Notes under the pieces: model-generated | The model's database searches: none | The model's input: only the letters and a program-made list of their open reading frames with translations | What the model was told of the DNA's origin: nothing | Shown here: piece after piece, positions 19,299-29,403 of the stretch | How the letters are laid out: every line of letters begins with the position of its first letter | Position numbering within the stretch: position 1 is the first letter of the stretch | Position numbers and translations under genes: made by a program | Assembly (NCBI RefSeq): GCF_017837635.1 | Contig: NZ_JAGJRS010000018.1 | Span: 1 to 64,000, forward strand | Reading direction: 5' to 3' | DNA from: Frateuria flava | GTDB lineage: Bacteria; Pseudomonadota; Gammaproteobacteria; Xanthomonadales; Rhodanobacteraceae | Length of the DNA: 64,000 nt

Positions 19299-20642
19299 TC
19301 AGTGCATCAGGAGCAGCTCTTCCGACGAGGTCGGATGGATCGCCACCGCGCTGCGCAGCTCCCGCCGCGTAAGCCCGCGCCGCATCGCCACCGCGAAACC
19401 CTGCAGCATCTCGTCCACGCCGGGCCCGAGCGCATGCAGGCCGAGCACGCGTTCGTCGTCGCCGGTGCAGACCAGCTTCATGACGGTTGGCTCGCGCCGT
19501 TCCGCCACCGCGAACTGCAGCGGCACGAAGCGCTTGCTGTAGACCGCCACGGCGTCGCCGTAGCTCGCCCGCGCCTGCTCCTCGGTGAGGCCGATCTTGC
19601 CCAGCGGCGGATCGGCGAAGACCACGGTGGGAATGGCCTGGTAGTCGAAGCTCGCCTCCGGCTGGCCACCGAACAGCCGCTCGACCAGCGCATACCCGGC
19701 CGAGACCGCCACTGGCGTGAGCGCGGGGCCATCGGTGACGTCGCCGATGGCGCTGATCCCGGGGACGGTGGTGTTCTGGTGCGCATCGACCTGGACGAAA
19801 CCCTTGCCGTCACGCGCCACGCCGATCTCCTCCAGCCCGAGCGCGTCGCTGTTAGGCACGCGACCGACCGCCCACAACACCGCCTCGTACGGCCCGTGCG
19901 CGGCGCCGCGTACATCGTCCAGCAACAACGCGCCTGCTTCGCCGCGGGCGCCGCTGACGTTGCTCTGCGGCGTGATGCGGATGCCCTGCGCGCGCATCTG
20001 CGCGGACAGCGCCTGCACCAGTTCGGCATCGAAGCCATCGAGCAGTTGCTTGCGGATCAGCAGCTCCACCTCGCAACCGAGCGCGCGCAGCAGGCAGGCA
20101 AATTCGGTCGCGACATAACCGCCGCCGACGATGCCGATCGAGCGCGGCAGCGCGCGCATGGAAAAGACATCGTCCGACACCATGCCCAGCTCGAACCCCG
20201 GCAACCGAAGCCGCCGTGGCCGCGCGCCGGTGGCGATGACGATCTGCGGCGCGCGGTAGTGGGTGCCGCCGGCCTGCACCGTGTCGCGCGCCAGCAGGCG
20301 GCCCGCCGCGCCGACCCAGGTCACGCCCGCTTCCCGCAATCGCTCGGTGTAGCGTGCGCGGATGCCCTCGATGTAGCGGTCGCGCAGCAGGCGGAAATGG
20401 TTCCAGTCGAACCGGCCGGGCGTGAGGTCGAAGCCGTACTCGACAGCCAGCGCCTGCGCGTGGGCCAACTGCGCGGCGAACCACAGCGCCTTCTTCGGCA
20501 CGCAGCCCAGGTTCGCACAGGTGCCGCCCGGCGGTCCGGGCTCGACCAGCGCCACCCTGGCGCCGTAACGCGCGGCGCGCTGCGCCACGGTCAGTCCGCC
20601 GGATCCGGCGCCCAGCACGATCAGGTCGAAGTCGCGTGTCAT
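19299..20642 (-). CDS. gor: Glutathione-disulfide reductase-like enzyme
   Basis: A 447-residue class I pyridine nucleotide-disulfide oxidoreductase. FAD binding is at LIVLGAGSGGLTVAQRAARYGA. The redox-active disulfide is Cys42/Cys47 in GGTCANLGCVPKK, the NAD(P)H motif is IGIVGGGYVATEFACLLRALG, and the C-terminal catalytic AIHPTSSEELL is present. Glutathione reductases usually read GGTCVNVGCVPKK, so this fits Gor and makes lipoamide dehydrogenase unlikely. It would keep glutathione reduced with NADPH. I chose the ATG at 20642, directly before the FAD motif; a longer frame reaches 20711 but has no family support. Confidence 0.88.
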   Translation of the reverse strand: MTRDFDLIVLGAGSGGLTVAQRAARYGARVALVEPGPPGGTCANLGCVPKKALWFAAQLAHAQALAVEYGFDLTPGRFDWNHFRLLRDRYIEGIRARYTERLREAGVTWVGAAGRLLARDTVQAGGTHYRAPQIVIATGARPRRLRLPGFELGMVSDDVFSMRALPRSIGIVGGGYVATEFACLLRALGCEVELLIRKQLLDGFDAELVQALSAQMRAQGIRITPQSNVSGARGEAGALLLDDVRGAAHGPYEAVLWAVGRVPNSDALGLEEIGVARDGKGFVQVDAHQNTTVPGISAIGDVTDGPALTPVAVSAGYALVERLFGGQPEASFDYQAIPTVVFADPPLGKIGLTEEQARASYGDAVAVYSKRFVPLQFAVAERREPTVMKLVCTGDDERVLGLHALGPGVDEMLQGFAVAMRRGLTRRELRSAVAIHPTSSEELLLMH

Positions 20643-20716
20643 GCAGCCTCCACAGTGTGCGTCCGGAAGCATGCCCGCCCCAAGGTGACGGACACGAGCA
20701 GGCCGGCGCATGGGCC

Positions 20717-20745
20717 TTGCCCGGGAGCCGTGTGAAATCTAGTCT
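20717..20745 (+). promoter_or_regulatory. Putative sigma70 promoter
   Basis: TTGCCC (20717-20722) and TAGTCT (20740-20745) are spaced by 17 bases, ending about 30 bases before the ATG of the ChaN/TraB-like gene. Confidence 0.35.
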
Positions 20746-20776
20746 GGCCCCAAGCCATTCCAGGGGAAGCCGCCGC

Positions 20777-22216
20777 ATGACGTTCCGCCTGCACGCCATC
20801 CTCGCCCTCGTAGGGATTGCCGCCATGCAGCCGATGCCGGCGCACGCCGGCAGCATCTCCACGCGACAGTTGCTGGCCGCCATGCGCGAAGGCAACGAAC
20901 TGGGACGCTACGGCTATCTGCTGCAGGCGATTCCGCAGATGGACGGGGCAAACCGCGCGATGGCGCAGCAATATTTCGCCTTCAGCGAAGGCGAACTGGG
21001 TCTCTACGGCGAAGCGGTACGCGACTTCCCGTTGAAGGCGCATCTGCCCGCGGATACCGTGCTGCCCGCGCCAGGCCAGTGGCAGGCCGCCGACGCGGTG
21101 GACACCATCGTCGACCTGGCCGCGCATCGGCGCGTGGTGATGGTCAACGAAGCACATCACGACGCCCATACCCGGCTGCTGACCCTCGCATTGTTGCCGC
21201 GGCTGCGCGCGTTGGGCTTCACCCACCTGGCGATCGAGGCGCTGGTCGAGGATGGCGACGCGCTGCGCCAGCGCGGCTACCCGACCGACCGCAGCGGCAC
21301 CGAATACATGCGCGAACCGGTGTACGGAGAGATCGTGCGCGAGGCGTTGCGCCTGGGTTACGTACTGGTGCCCTACGAGTCGACCACGCCCGGCGGGCAG
21401 GAACGCGAAACGCAACAGGCGCAAGCGCTCTACCGGAAGGTGCTGGCAGGCGATCCGAAGGCCAGATTGCTGGTCCACGCCGGTTACGCGCACATCGACA
21501 AGGCCAGGGGGCGGCTGGGCGACGTGCTGCCAATGGCCATGCGCCTGGAGGCGTTGAGCGGACTGGAGGTGCTCAGCATCGACCAGACCGAAGTGCGCGA
21601 GGAGGAACCGTTCAACGAGCTGGAAGCCTACCGGGTGGTCAACAACGCCGTGCGCACCGGCGATTCGCTGCGCGGCGTGCCACAGAGCGGGCTGACACCT
21701 CACCTGGACACGCGTACCGCCCTGCGCGAGCCCTACCACCAGCTCGTCGCGGCGTTCCATCCACAGCATGCGATCGTGTTGCGTCACGTGGGGGACGGCC
21801 GCCTGTGGAGCGCGCGTCCGCGGGCCTATGACATGAACGTGATCCTGCCACCGGCCAACGAGCGGGTCAGTTCCTACGTGCGCGATCGCGTCATTTCGTT
21901 GAAGATCGACGGCAAGGCCACCATCGCCCTGCCCCCGGCCGCCGACGGCCATCGTCCGGACTGGCTGTCGCTGCATGGCGAGCGCCGGGCGGTGCCGGTC
22001 AGCTCTCGCCTTTGCGGCAACGTCTTCCCTTGCCTGGTGGAGGCTCACTACGCCGACGAGCCAGACGACGCCGTGGCCGCCGACCGTTACGTGTTCCTGG
22101 AGAACGGCAGCGACAACACGCTCTGGCTGCGGCCGGGACGCTATCGCCTGCGCGGCACGAATGCCGCTGGCGAGGTGATGGCCGAGCGTCCGTTGCAGGT
22201 TGACGCGGCGCTGTGA
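20777..22216 (+). CDS. Exported ChaN/TraB-like protein of unknown function
   Basis: A 479-residue protein with a signal peptide ending near PMPAHAG. The middle contains VVMVNEAHHDAHTRLLTLALLPRLRALGF and later IEAL and HAGYAHI. This resembles the metal-binding core of the ChaN/TraB/erythromycin-esterase superfamily, where Glu-x-His-His and a later His line one site. The C-terminal part (residues 300-479) is a separate beta-rich domain with three Cys (SSRLCGNVFPCLVE). AGGGGAAG precedes the start. I cannot assign a substrate; a periplasmic enzyme or metal- or heme-binding protein is the best inference. Confidence 0.6.
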   Translation: MTFRLHAILALVGIAAMQPMPAHAGSISTRQLLAAMREGNELGRYGYLLQAIPQMDGANRAMAQQYFAFSEGELGLYGEAVRDFPLKAHLPADTVLPAPGQWQAADAVDTIVDLAAHRRVVMVNEAHHDAHTRLLTLALLPRLRALGFTHLAIEALVEDGDALRQRGYPTDRSGTEYMREPVYGEIVREALRLGYVLVPYESTTPGGQERETQQAQALYRKVLAGDPKARLLVHAGYAHIDKARGRLGDVLPMAMRLEALSGLEVLSIDQTEVREEEPFNELEAYRVVNNAVRTGDSLRGVPQSGLTPHLDTRTALREPYHQLVAAFHPQHAIVLRHVGDGRLWSARPRAYDMNVILPPANERVSSYVRDRVISLKIDGKATIALPPAADGHRPDWLSLHGERRAVPVSSRLCGNVFPCLVEAHYADEPDDAVAADRYVFLENGSDNTLWLRPGRYRLRGTNAAGEVMAERPLQVDAAL

Positions 22217-22240
22217 GACCTCCAGCCGGGTTTCACGAAC

Positions 22241-22268
22241 TTGACGCAAGCCATTGATTGGCTAAGCT
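22241..22268 (+). promoter_or_regulatory. Putative sigma70 promoter
   Basis: A near-consensus TTGACG (22241-22246) and TAAGCT (22263-22268) are separated by 16 bases, about 25 bases before the ATG of the NlpC/P60 lipoprotein. Confidence 0.5.
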
Positions 22269-22293
22269 TCGTCAAAATACTGCCAGGGTTGCC

Positions 22294-22845
22294 ATGACTG
22301 CGTCCGGACGCCTTCCTGCCGCCACACGCCTGCGCGTCGCTCTGCTGGGGACGGTGCTGCTGGCCGGTTGCGCAGGCAGCCCGCATCGGCGCGAACCGAC
22401 CTTCAGGGGCTCGCATTCGTCCCTGGCCGACCTGCCCGCGAAGGCGCCCTCGGCGGCCAGTGCGGGCACCGCCAACGATGTGCTGTTCCGGGCCATCGCC
22501 CTGGTCGGCACGCCCTACCACTGGGGCGGCAATACGCCCGACGGTGGTTTCGACTGCAGCGGACTGGTCGATTACATCTATCGCCAGGCGGCGGACATCC
22601 TGCTACCGCACAGCTCGCGCGCCATGTCCGAAGTGGACGGGCGCAAGGTCCGGCGCATGACCGAACTGGCCAGCGGCGACCTCGTGTTCTTCGACATCGG
22701 CGGCGACATCAGCCACGTGGGCGTGTATGTCGGCAAGGGGCGGTTCGTGCACGCGCCCAACAGCGGCGGCACGGTGCGGCTGGACGACATCGACGGGCCG
22801 TATTGGCGCGACCACTTCGCGTTCGGGAAACGGTTGCTCGATTGA
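22294..22845 (+). CDS. NlpC/P60-family peptidoglycan endopeptidase lipoprotein
   Basis: A 183-residue lipoprotein. The lipobox LLAGC places the acylated Cys near residue 27. The C40 peptidase domain follows: YHWGGNTPDGGFDCSGLVDYIY with catalytic Cys88, then SHVGVYVG with catalytic His141, and HAPNSGG supplying the third polar site. These enzymes cut D-Glu-mDAP bonds in cell-wall peptides (Spr/MepS and MepH types). Length is typical of MepS-like outer-membrane endopeptidases. The ATG at 22294 is preferred over an upstream TTG because a promoter lies just before it. Confidence 0.88.
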   Translation: MTASGRLPAATRLRVALLGTVLLAGCAGSPHRREPTFRGSHSSLADLPAKAPSAASAGTANDVLFRAIALVGTPYHWGGNTPDGGFDCSGLVDYIYRQAADILLPHSSRAMSEVDGRKVRRMTELASGDLVFFDIGGDISHVGVYVGKGRFVHAPNSGGTVRLDDIDGPYWRDHFAFGKRLLD

Positions 22846-22851
22846 GCGGCT

Positions 22852-22910
22852 GAGGCAAGGCCTCCCCCATCCGCCCTACGGGCACCTTCCCCCGCAAGCG
22901 GAGGAAGGAT
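22852..22910. repeat. Inverted copy of the GAGCCTTCCCCC repeat
   Basis: Reads GAGGCAAGGCCTCCCCCATCC, then GGGCACCTTCCCCCGC and GGAGGAAGG. It is the reverse-oriented, decayed relative of the elements starting at 22972, 23178 and 29338. It lies just after the NlpC/P60 gene, at the left of a 446-base gene-free stretch. Confidence 0.55.
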
Positions 22911-23047
22911 CAACCCGCACGCTCCTGTCCACCCAGCCTTCCCCCATAGGCGACCAACCTGCCGGATGCACCTACCGAGCCTTCCCCCGCCCGCGGGGGA
23001 AGGTGCCGGAGGCGGATGGGGGAAGCCTTGCCACGACCTCACAAGGC

Positions 23048-23075
23048 AAAAAAAACGGCGCCGCAGCGCCGTTTT
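23048..23075 (-). terminator. Duplicated (outer) terminator copy
   Basis: Stem AACGGCGC / GCGCCGTT with loop CGCA, followed on the minus strand by a run of eight T. It is identical in stem to the terminator at 23254-23282 and lies 206 bases further downstream of the SlyD-like gene, giving that transcript two terminators in series. Confidence 0.75.
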
Positions 23076-23253
23076 CTTGCCAGCTCAGTGCGCCTCCTGC
23101 CCCGGCGGATGGGGCGTGGCCGCGCTTGACCTCTTCCTCAGTGGCGTCCCGCAGGCTGCCCGCTCGCGCGATGCCGACTACCGAGCCTTCCCCCGCTCGC
23201 GGGGGAAGGTGCCGAAGGCGGATGGGGGAAGCCTTGCCACGACCTCACAAGGC

Positions 23254-23282
23254 AAAAAAAAACGGCGCCGCAGCGCCGTTTT
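23254..23282 (-). terminator. Rho-independent terminator of the SlyD-like gene
   Basis: Stem AACGGCGC / GCGCCGTT with loop CGCA, followed on the minus strand by nine T. It begins about ten bases after the stop of the FKBP gene. Confidence 0.88.
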
Positions 23283-23291
23283 CTTGCCAGC

Positions 23292-23777
23292 TCAGTGCGC
23301 CTCCTGCCCCGGCGGATGGGCGTGGCCGTGCTTGACCTCGTCCTCGGTCGCGTCGCGAACTTCCTCGATCGCCACGTCGAAGTGCAGGCTCTTGCCCGCC
23401 ATCGGGTGGTTCAGATCCACGTCGATCGTGCTCATGCCGACCTTGTGCACGGTCACCGCGCGGTGGCCGCCTTCCTTCAGCGCCAGCACGGTGGCCATGC
23501 CCGGCTTGAGCTTGTTCGCCTGCTGGAAATACTTCTTCGGCACGCGCTGGATGCGGCCGTCCTCGCGCTCGCCGTAGCCCTCGGCCGGCGCGACGTCCAC
23601 CGCGAGCGTCTCGCCCGCCTCGTGGCCCTCGAGCGCCTTCTCCAGGCCGGGGATGAGCTGGCCGTGGCCGAGCAGGATCCACAACGGCTCGCCGTTGTCG
23701 CGCGAACTTTCCACCTTGTCGCCGTCCACCGTGAGCGTGTAGTGGAACGCGATCACCTTGTCCTTGCCTGCCTTCAT
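23292..23777 (-). CDS. SlyD-like FKBP-type peptidyl-prolyl isomerase
   Basis: A 161-residue cytoplasmic prolyl isomerase/chaperone. The FKBP half-domains (KVIAFHYTLTVDGDKVESS and MAGKSLHFDVAIEEVRDAT) flank an insert-in-flap region (VDVAPAEGYGEREDGRIQRVP), which is the SlyD/SlpA layout. The C-terminal tail ends GHAHPPGQEAH, with only three His, far fewer than in the metal-binding tail of E. coli SlyD. I chose ATG 23777 (MKAGKDKVIAF). Its 3' end has been duplicated downstream and two terminators follow. Confidence 0.9.
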   Translation of the reverse strand: MKAGKDKVIAFHYTLTVDGDKVESSRDNGEPLWILLGHGQLIPGLEKALEGHEAGETLAVDVAPAEGYGEREDGRIQRVPKKYFQQANKLKPGMATVLALKEGGHRAVTVHKVGMSTIDVDLNHPMAGKSLHFDVAIEEVRDATEDEVKHGHAHPPGQEAH

Positions 23778-23814
23778 TGCCTGTCTCGTTGAGGGTGCAA
23801 AGCCCGGGATTCTA

Positions 23815-25044
23815 TCAGTCCGGCGCGTGGCCGAAGCCCACCCCGCGCGCTTCGGGCCCCAGCCAGGCGAGCAGGGCCAGCACCAGCGCCACGACGGCGA
23901 TCCATACCGACATGGCGAACGCGTAATCGCCGCCGTGCGCCTTGGCAATCCACGCCTGCGCGGTGGCCGTGACCGCCGCCAGCAGGTTGCCGGTCTGGTA
24001 GGCGAAGCCCGGCAACGTGCCGCGCACGTGCCCGGGCGACAGTTCGTTCAGGTGCGTGGGCACCACGCCCCAGGCACCCTGCACCATCACCTGGATCAGG
24101 AACGCGCCCACGCCATAGAGCACCAGCGTGCCGCCATACATCCACAGCGGGATCACCGGGATGGCGAGCAGCGCGGCGATGACGATCGCGCGACGCCGCC
24201 CGATCCGCTCCGACAGCGCGCCGAAGAACAGCCCGCCGACCAGCGCACCGAGGTTCAACAGCGCCACCAGCACGAACGCGGCGGTCGAGCCGGTGGGCAG
24301 ATGCAGGTTGACCTCCTCGAACGTGTGGTAGAGGTCCTGCGAGCCGTGGCTGAACATGTTGAACGCGGTCATCAGCAGCATCAGGTACAGCGCCAGCTTC
24401 CAATGCCCGCGCATCGCCTCGCGCAGGCCGCGTCGCGGCGCCTGGCGCTGCTGGCGCCACACCGGCGACTCGGGCACCTTGCGGCGAATGTAGAGCACCA
24501 GCAGCGCCGGTGCCGCACCCACCACGAACAACCCGCGCCACCCGATGTGGTCGATCAGCAGCCAGTTGGCCAGCGCGCCGAGGAAGAAGCCGCAGGGATA
24601 GCCGCTCTGCAGCAGGCCCGAGACGATCCCGCGCGCTTTCGGCGGAATCGCCTCCATCGCCAGCGAGGCGCCAATGCCCCACTCGCCGCCCATGGCGATG
24701 CCGAACAGGAAGCGCAGCACCAGCAGCATGGTCAGCGACGTGGAGAACGCGGTGGCCAGCTCGAATACCGAGAACAGCACCACGTCCAGCATCAGGATCG
24801 GCCGCCGCCCGTAGCGGTCGGCCAGTCGTCCGAAGATCAGTGCCCCGAACGGCCTGGCGGCGAGCGTGAGCAGCAAGGCCAGCGTCACGTCGGCCTTGTC
24901 GACACCGAACTCGTTGGCGACGCCGACGATGACGAAGGTCAGCAGGAAATAATCGAAGGCATCCAGCGTCCAGCCCAGGAAGCTGGCCAGGACCGTATGG
25001 CGCTGGTCATGGTCCAGCTCACGCAACGTGGACACGACGCTCAT
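23815..25044 (-). CDS. MFS transporter, metabolite:H+ symporter type
   Basis: A 409-residue, twelve-helix major facilitator. The cytoplasmic loop motif GRLADRYGRRP after helix 2 and the FLFGIAMGGEWGIGASLAMEAIP segment are typical of the metabolite:H+ symporter and sialate/carboxylate (NanT, lactate) groups. FLGWTLDAFDYFLL in helix 1 is also a hallmark of those. The substrate is probably a small carboxylic acid. No catabolic gene adjoins it. The 3' end is 38 bases before the start of the FKBP gene, so the two could be co-transcribed. Confidence 0.83.
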   Translation of the reverse strand: MSVVSTLRELDHDQRHTVLASFLGWTLDAFDYFLLTFVIVGVANEFGVDKADVTLALLLTLAARPFGALIFGRLADRYGRRPILMLDVVLFSVFELATAFSTSLTMLLVLRFLFGIAMGGEWGIGASLAMEAIPPKARGIVSGLLQSGYPCGFFLGALANWLLIDHIGWRGLFVVGAAPALLVLYIRRKVPESPVWRQQRQAPRRGLREAMRGHWKLALYLMLLMTAFNMFSHGSQDLYHTFEEVNLHLPTGSTAAFVLVALLNLGALVGGLFFGALSERIGRRRAIVIAALLAIPVIPLWMYGGTLVLYGVGAFLIQVMVQGAWGVVPTHLNELSPGHVRGTLPGFAYQTGNLLAAVTATAQAWIAKAHGGDYAFAMSVWIAVVALVLALLAWLGPEARGVGFGHAPD

Positions 25045-25129
25045 CCGGACGCTCCCAGCATCAGGCCGGTCATCAGGCTAGCACGCGGTCCCGTGAGGAC
25101 CGTCGCCCGGATGCGGCGCGGCACGATGA

Positions 25130-26812
<1,683 letters not shown>

Positions 26813-26832
26813 CGCCATCGGCAAGGCGCGAC

Positions 26833-26861
26833 GACGAGCCCGGCCCCGCGCCGGGCTCGTC
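26833..26861 (+). terminator. Terminator hairpin after the M4 protease
   Basis: A 12-bp perfect stem GACGAGCCCGGC / GCCGGGCTCGTC with a five-base loop, 20 bases after the stop. The following CATTTC is only weakly T-rich. Confidence 0.7.
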
Positions 26862-27006
26862 CATTTCGGGAGGGCTCCTACGGCCAAACGGCCGCCCCTG
26901 CACATCCGGCACCACGGAGCCTGCCTATACTGGCCTCCCGCCCCCGGAGCACGACCATGCAACGATCGTCCCGACACGAGGTTCGCCACGCGCCGGAGCG
27001 CCAGCC

Positions 27007-27687
27007 TTGACGGTGCGCCCGCGGTACCACCTCGACCGATCGATGCGCGCCACGCTCTCGGCCCGTTTCACCGGCTTCAACCAGCGCCAGTACGTACGTG
27101 GAAAACTGGCCGGAGATCCCGTCTACGGCGCCGTCGCGCGACTTCTGCAGGAAGCCCCGGCGCTCCCGTTGCTCGACGTCGGTTGCGGCATCGGTCTGCT
27201 CGGCCACTACCTGCACGGTTGCGGCGTGCTGCAGGGCTACGTCGGCATCGATCACGACGAGCGCAAGATCGCCACCGGCCGGGCCGCGGCGGCGGCGATC
27301 GGCGATGCGCTGGACCTTCGCCGCGCGGACGTCGCCGACCTGCCCGACTTTCGTGGGCACGTCTGTCTGCTCGATGTCCTGCATTACCTGCCGGCCGCAC
27401 GCCAGGCGCCCCTGCTCGACCAGCTGGCCGGCCACGTGGCCCCCGGGGCACAGCTGATGATCCGCAACGTGCTGCGGGCGAAGCACTGGCGCTTCCACGC
27501 GACAGTGATCGAGGAGCATGTCCTGCACGCGACCGGCTGGATGCGCGTCGGGGCCGACCATTACCCGACCGCGCAGGAAGTGACCGGACCGCTCGAACGC
27601 GCCGGCCTGGTCACCACCCTCACGCCGTTGTGGGGCCGCACGCCGTTCAACAGCTACCTGATCGTGGCGCGGCGGCCGCCGCTGTAG
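27007..27687 (+). CDS. Class I SAM-dependent methyltransferase
   Basis: A 226-residue methyltransferase of the Rossmann type. Motif I is LLDVGCGIGLLGHYL, the acidic end of strand 2 is YVGIDHDERKI, and the motif-IV region is VCLLDVLHYLP. The substrate is unknown. The C-terminus (WGRTPFNSYLIVARRP) is of the type seen in small-molecule or lipid methyltransferases. The start is uncertain: TTG 27007, GTG 27013 and ATG 27043 are all in frame before the conserved region. It stands alone between the protease and rhlE. Confidence 0.78.
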   Translation: MTVRPRYHLDRSMRATLSARFTGFNQRQYVRGKLAGDPVYGAVARLLQEAPALPLLDVGCGIGLLGHYLHGCGVLQGYVGIDHDERKIATGRAAAAAIGDALDLRRADVADLPDFRGHVCLLDVLHYLPAARQAPLLDQLAGHVAPGAQLMIRNVLRAKHWRFHATVIEEHVLHATGWMRVGADHYPTAQEVTGPLERAGLVTTLTPLWGRTPFNSYLIVARRPPL

Positions 27688-27714
27688 CGACCGGCACACC
27701 AGGACGGTCTGCAC

Positions 27715-27765
27715 GAGCGCACCTGTGCGCGACCGCCATGCCGCAGGGCCGCGCACAGTGCGCTC
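27715..27765. repeat. REP-like inverted repeat (GAGCGCAC family)
   Basis: Arms GAGCGCACCTGTGCGCG and CGCGCACAGTGCGCTC are separated by 18 bases. It resembles the element at 46150-46254 in form, with a GAGCGC outer arm and an inner spacer. It lies between the methyltransferase and the rhlE promoter. Confidence 0.6.
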
Positions 27766-27855
27766 CTGCAAGGGACTGCGACAAGCCGTGCTCCCCTGAA
27801 TGCCGCCGCGAAAGCGGCAGTGCCGCAAGACCCGGCGCTCTGACGCCGGTTGCGC

Positions 27856-27861
27856 TATACT
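27856..27861 (+). promoter_or_regulatory. Putative -10 box and leader of rhlE
   Basis: TATACT is a strong -10 match in a GC-rich spacer, with no convincing -35. Transcription from here would leave a leader of about 95 bases before rhlE. Confidence 0.35.
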
Positions 27862-27961
27862 TCACGGACGGCCTTTCGCCGTTGCGGCTCCCAACCGCCC
27901 CCTTCCCCATATCGCAACGCGGTTCTGAAAGAACGCTCCGGGTTGCACAGGAGTGTTTTCC

Positions 27962-29275
27962 ATGTCTTTCGAATCGCTGGGCCTTGCGCCCGCGTTGCTG
28001 CGCGCGCTTGCCGACCAGGGCTACACGCAGCCCACCCCGATCCAGGCCGGTGCCATCCCGCTGGTGCTCGAGGGCCACGACCTGCTGGCTGCCGCGCAGA
28101 CCGGCACCGGCAAGACCGCCGCGTTCGCGCTGCCGCTGTTGCAGTACCTGTCTACCGCCGGCGCCACCCAGACCCGCCGCCCGCGCGCGCTGGTGCTGAC
28201 CCCCACGCGTGAACTGGCTGCCCAGGTGCACGACAACCTGCGCGACTACGGCAAGCACCTGCGCGTCTCCAGCACCACCATCTTCGGCGGTGTCGGCATG
28301 GGCCCGCAGATGCAGGCGCTGCGCCGTGGCGTGGACGTGGTGATCGCCACGCCGGGCCGCCTGATAGACCACATGCAGCAGCGCTCCGTCGACCTCTCCG
28401 GCGTCGAAGTGCTGGTGCTGGACGAGGCCGACCGCATGCTCGACATGGGCTTCCTGCCCGCGATCAAGCGCATCCTCCAGGCGCTGCCGAAGCAGCGCCA
28501 GACGCTGCTGTTCTCGGCCACCTTCGCCGAGCCGATCAAGGCACTGGCGATGCAGTTCATGCGCTCGCCGCGCGAAGTGTCGGTGACCCCGCCCAACACC
28601 GTGGCGCCGCTGGTCACCCACCACGTGCACCCGGTCGATGCCTCGCGCAAGCGCGACCTGCTGCTGCACGTGCTCTCGCAGGACAGCCGCCGCCAGAGCC
28701 TGGTGTTCAGCCGCACCAAGCACGGCGCGGACAAGCTGGTGAAATTCCTGGAGGCCTCGGGCGTCCGCTCCGCGGCGATCCACGGCAACAAGAGCCAGAA
28801 CGCCCGCACCCGCGCGCTGGGCGATTTCAAGAGCGGCCGCGTTACCGTGCTGGTTGCCACCGACATCGCCGCCCGCGGCATCGACATCGACCAGTTGCCG
28901 ATGGTGATCAACCACGACCTGCCGATGGTCGCCGAGGACTACGTGCACCGCATCGGCCGCACTGGCCGCGCCGGCGCCGAGGGCATGGCCGTGTCGCTGG
29001 TCAGCCACGACGAATCGGGCCTGCTGCGCGACATCCGCAAGCTGCTCAAGCAGGAGATCGCGATCACTGACGTGCCCGGCTTCGAGCCCTCCACGCCGCT
29101 GCGCCTGGATGCCGGCGCTCCGCGCCCGGTGCAGGGCCAGCGCCAACCGCGTCCGCAGCGCAACGGGCATGGTGGTAACCATGCGCAGAATCGCAATCCG
29201 GCCAACGCCGGGCGCGCCAATCGCCGCCCGCGCCGCTCCGGCGGCAATGCAACGCGGCCCGAAACGCGCGGCTGA
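27962..29275 (+). CDS. rhlE: ATP-dependent RNA helicase RhlE
   Basis: A 437-residue DEAD-box helicase with all core motifs: Q-motif (GYTQPTPIQ), I (AQTGTGKT), Ia (PTRELAAQ), II (DEAD), III (SAT), IV (LVFSRTKH), V ([10 protein letters not shown]) and VI ([10 protein letters not shown]). The C-terminal tail of about 60 residues is Arg/Gln/Asn-rich ([18 protein letters not shown]), a disordered RNA-binding extension typical of RhlE. It acts in ribosome assembly and RNA turnover. AGGAG sits eight bases before the ATG. Confidence 0.93.
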   Translation: MSFESLGLAPALLRALADQGYTQPTPIQAGAIPLVLEGHDLLAAAQTGTGKTAAFALPLLQYLSTAGATQTRRPRALVLTPTRELAAQVHDNLRDYGKHLRVSSTTIFGGVGMGPQMQALRRGVDVVIATPGRLIDHMQQRSVDLSGVEVLVLDEADRMLDMGFLPAIKRILQALPKQRQTLLFSATFAEPIKALAMQFMRSPREVSVTPPNTVAPLVTHHVHPVDASRKRDLLLHVLSQDSRRQSLVFSRTKHGADKLVKFLEASGVRSAAIHGNKSQNARTRALGDFKSGRVTVLVATDIAARGIDIDQLPMVINHDLPMVAEDYVHRIGRTGRAGAEGMAVSLVSHDESGLLRDIRKLLKQEIAITDVPGFEPSTPLRLDAGAPRPVQGQRQPRPQRNGHGGNHAQNRNPANAGRANRRPRRSGGNATRPETRG

Positions 29276-29337
29276 CCGGTCCCGCCGGTCGCGATCGCTC
29301 GCTGGGAAGGCACACCAGCGACTTGCCGGACGCCACC

Positions 29338-29400
29338 TGCCGAGCCTTCCCCCGCGCGCGGGGGAAGGTGCCGACAGGCGGATGGGGGGACCCTTGCGGG
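29338..29400. repeat. GAGCCTTCCCCC palindromic repeat
   Basis: Reads TGCCGAGCCTTCCCCCGCGC then GGGGGAAGGTGCC and GGCGGATGGGG. It fills the gap between convergent rhlE and the S-formylglutathione hydrolase gene and could form a terminating hairpin for both. Same family as the elements at 22972 and 23178. Confidence 0.65.
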
Positions 29401-29403
29401 AAG

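Larger units (their letters stand above)
22972..23358. repeat. Direct duplication: palindrome plus 3' end of the SlyD-like gene
   Basis: Two near-identical segments offset by 206 bases (22972-23152 and 23178-23358). Each holds the palindrome CTTCCCCCG...CGGGGGAAGGTGCC, then an A-tract terminator, then the last ~60 bases of the FKBP coding sequence with its stop. The right copy is part of the intact gene; the left copy is a non-coding relic. One-base differences in the A-tract and a G-run, plus scattered changes near the right end, show the copies have begun to diverge. Confidence 0.85.

Noticed and set aside
23041-23152. A separate small gene ending in the duplicated SlyD tail
   Set aside because: Only the last ~20 codons are duplicated, with a one-base shift in a G-run; there is no start or ribosome site.
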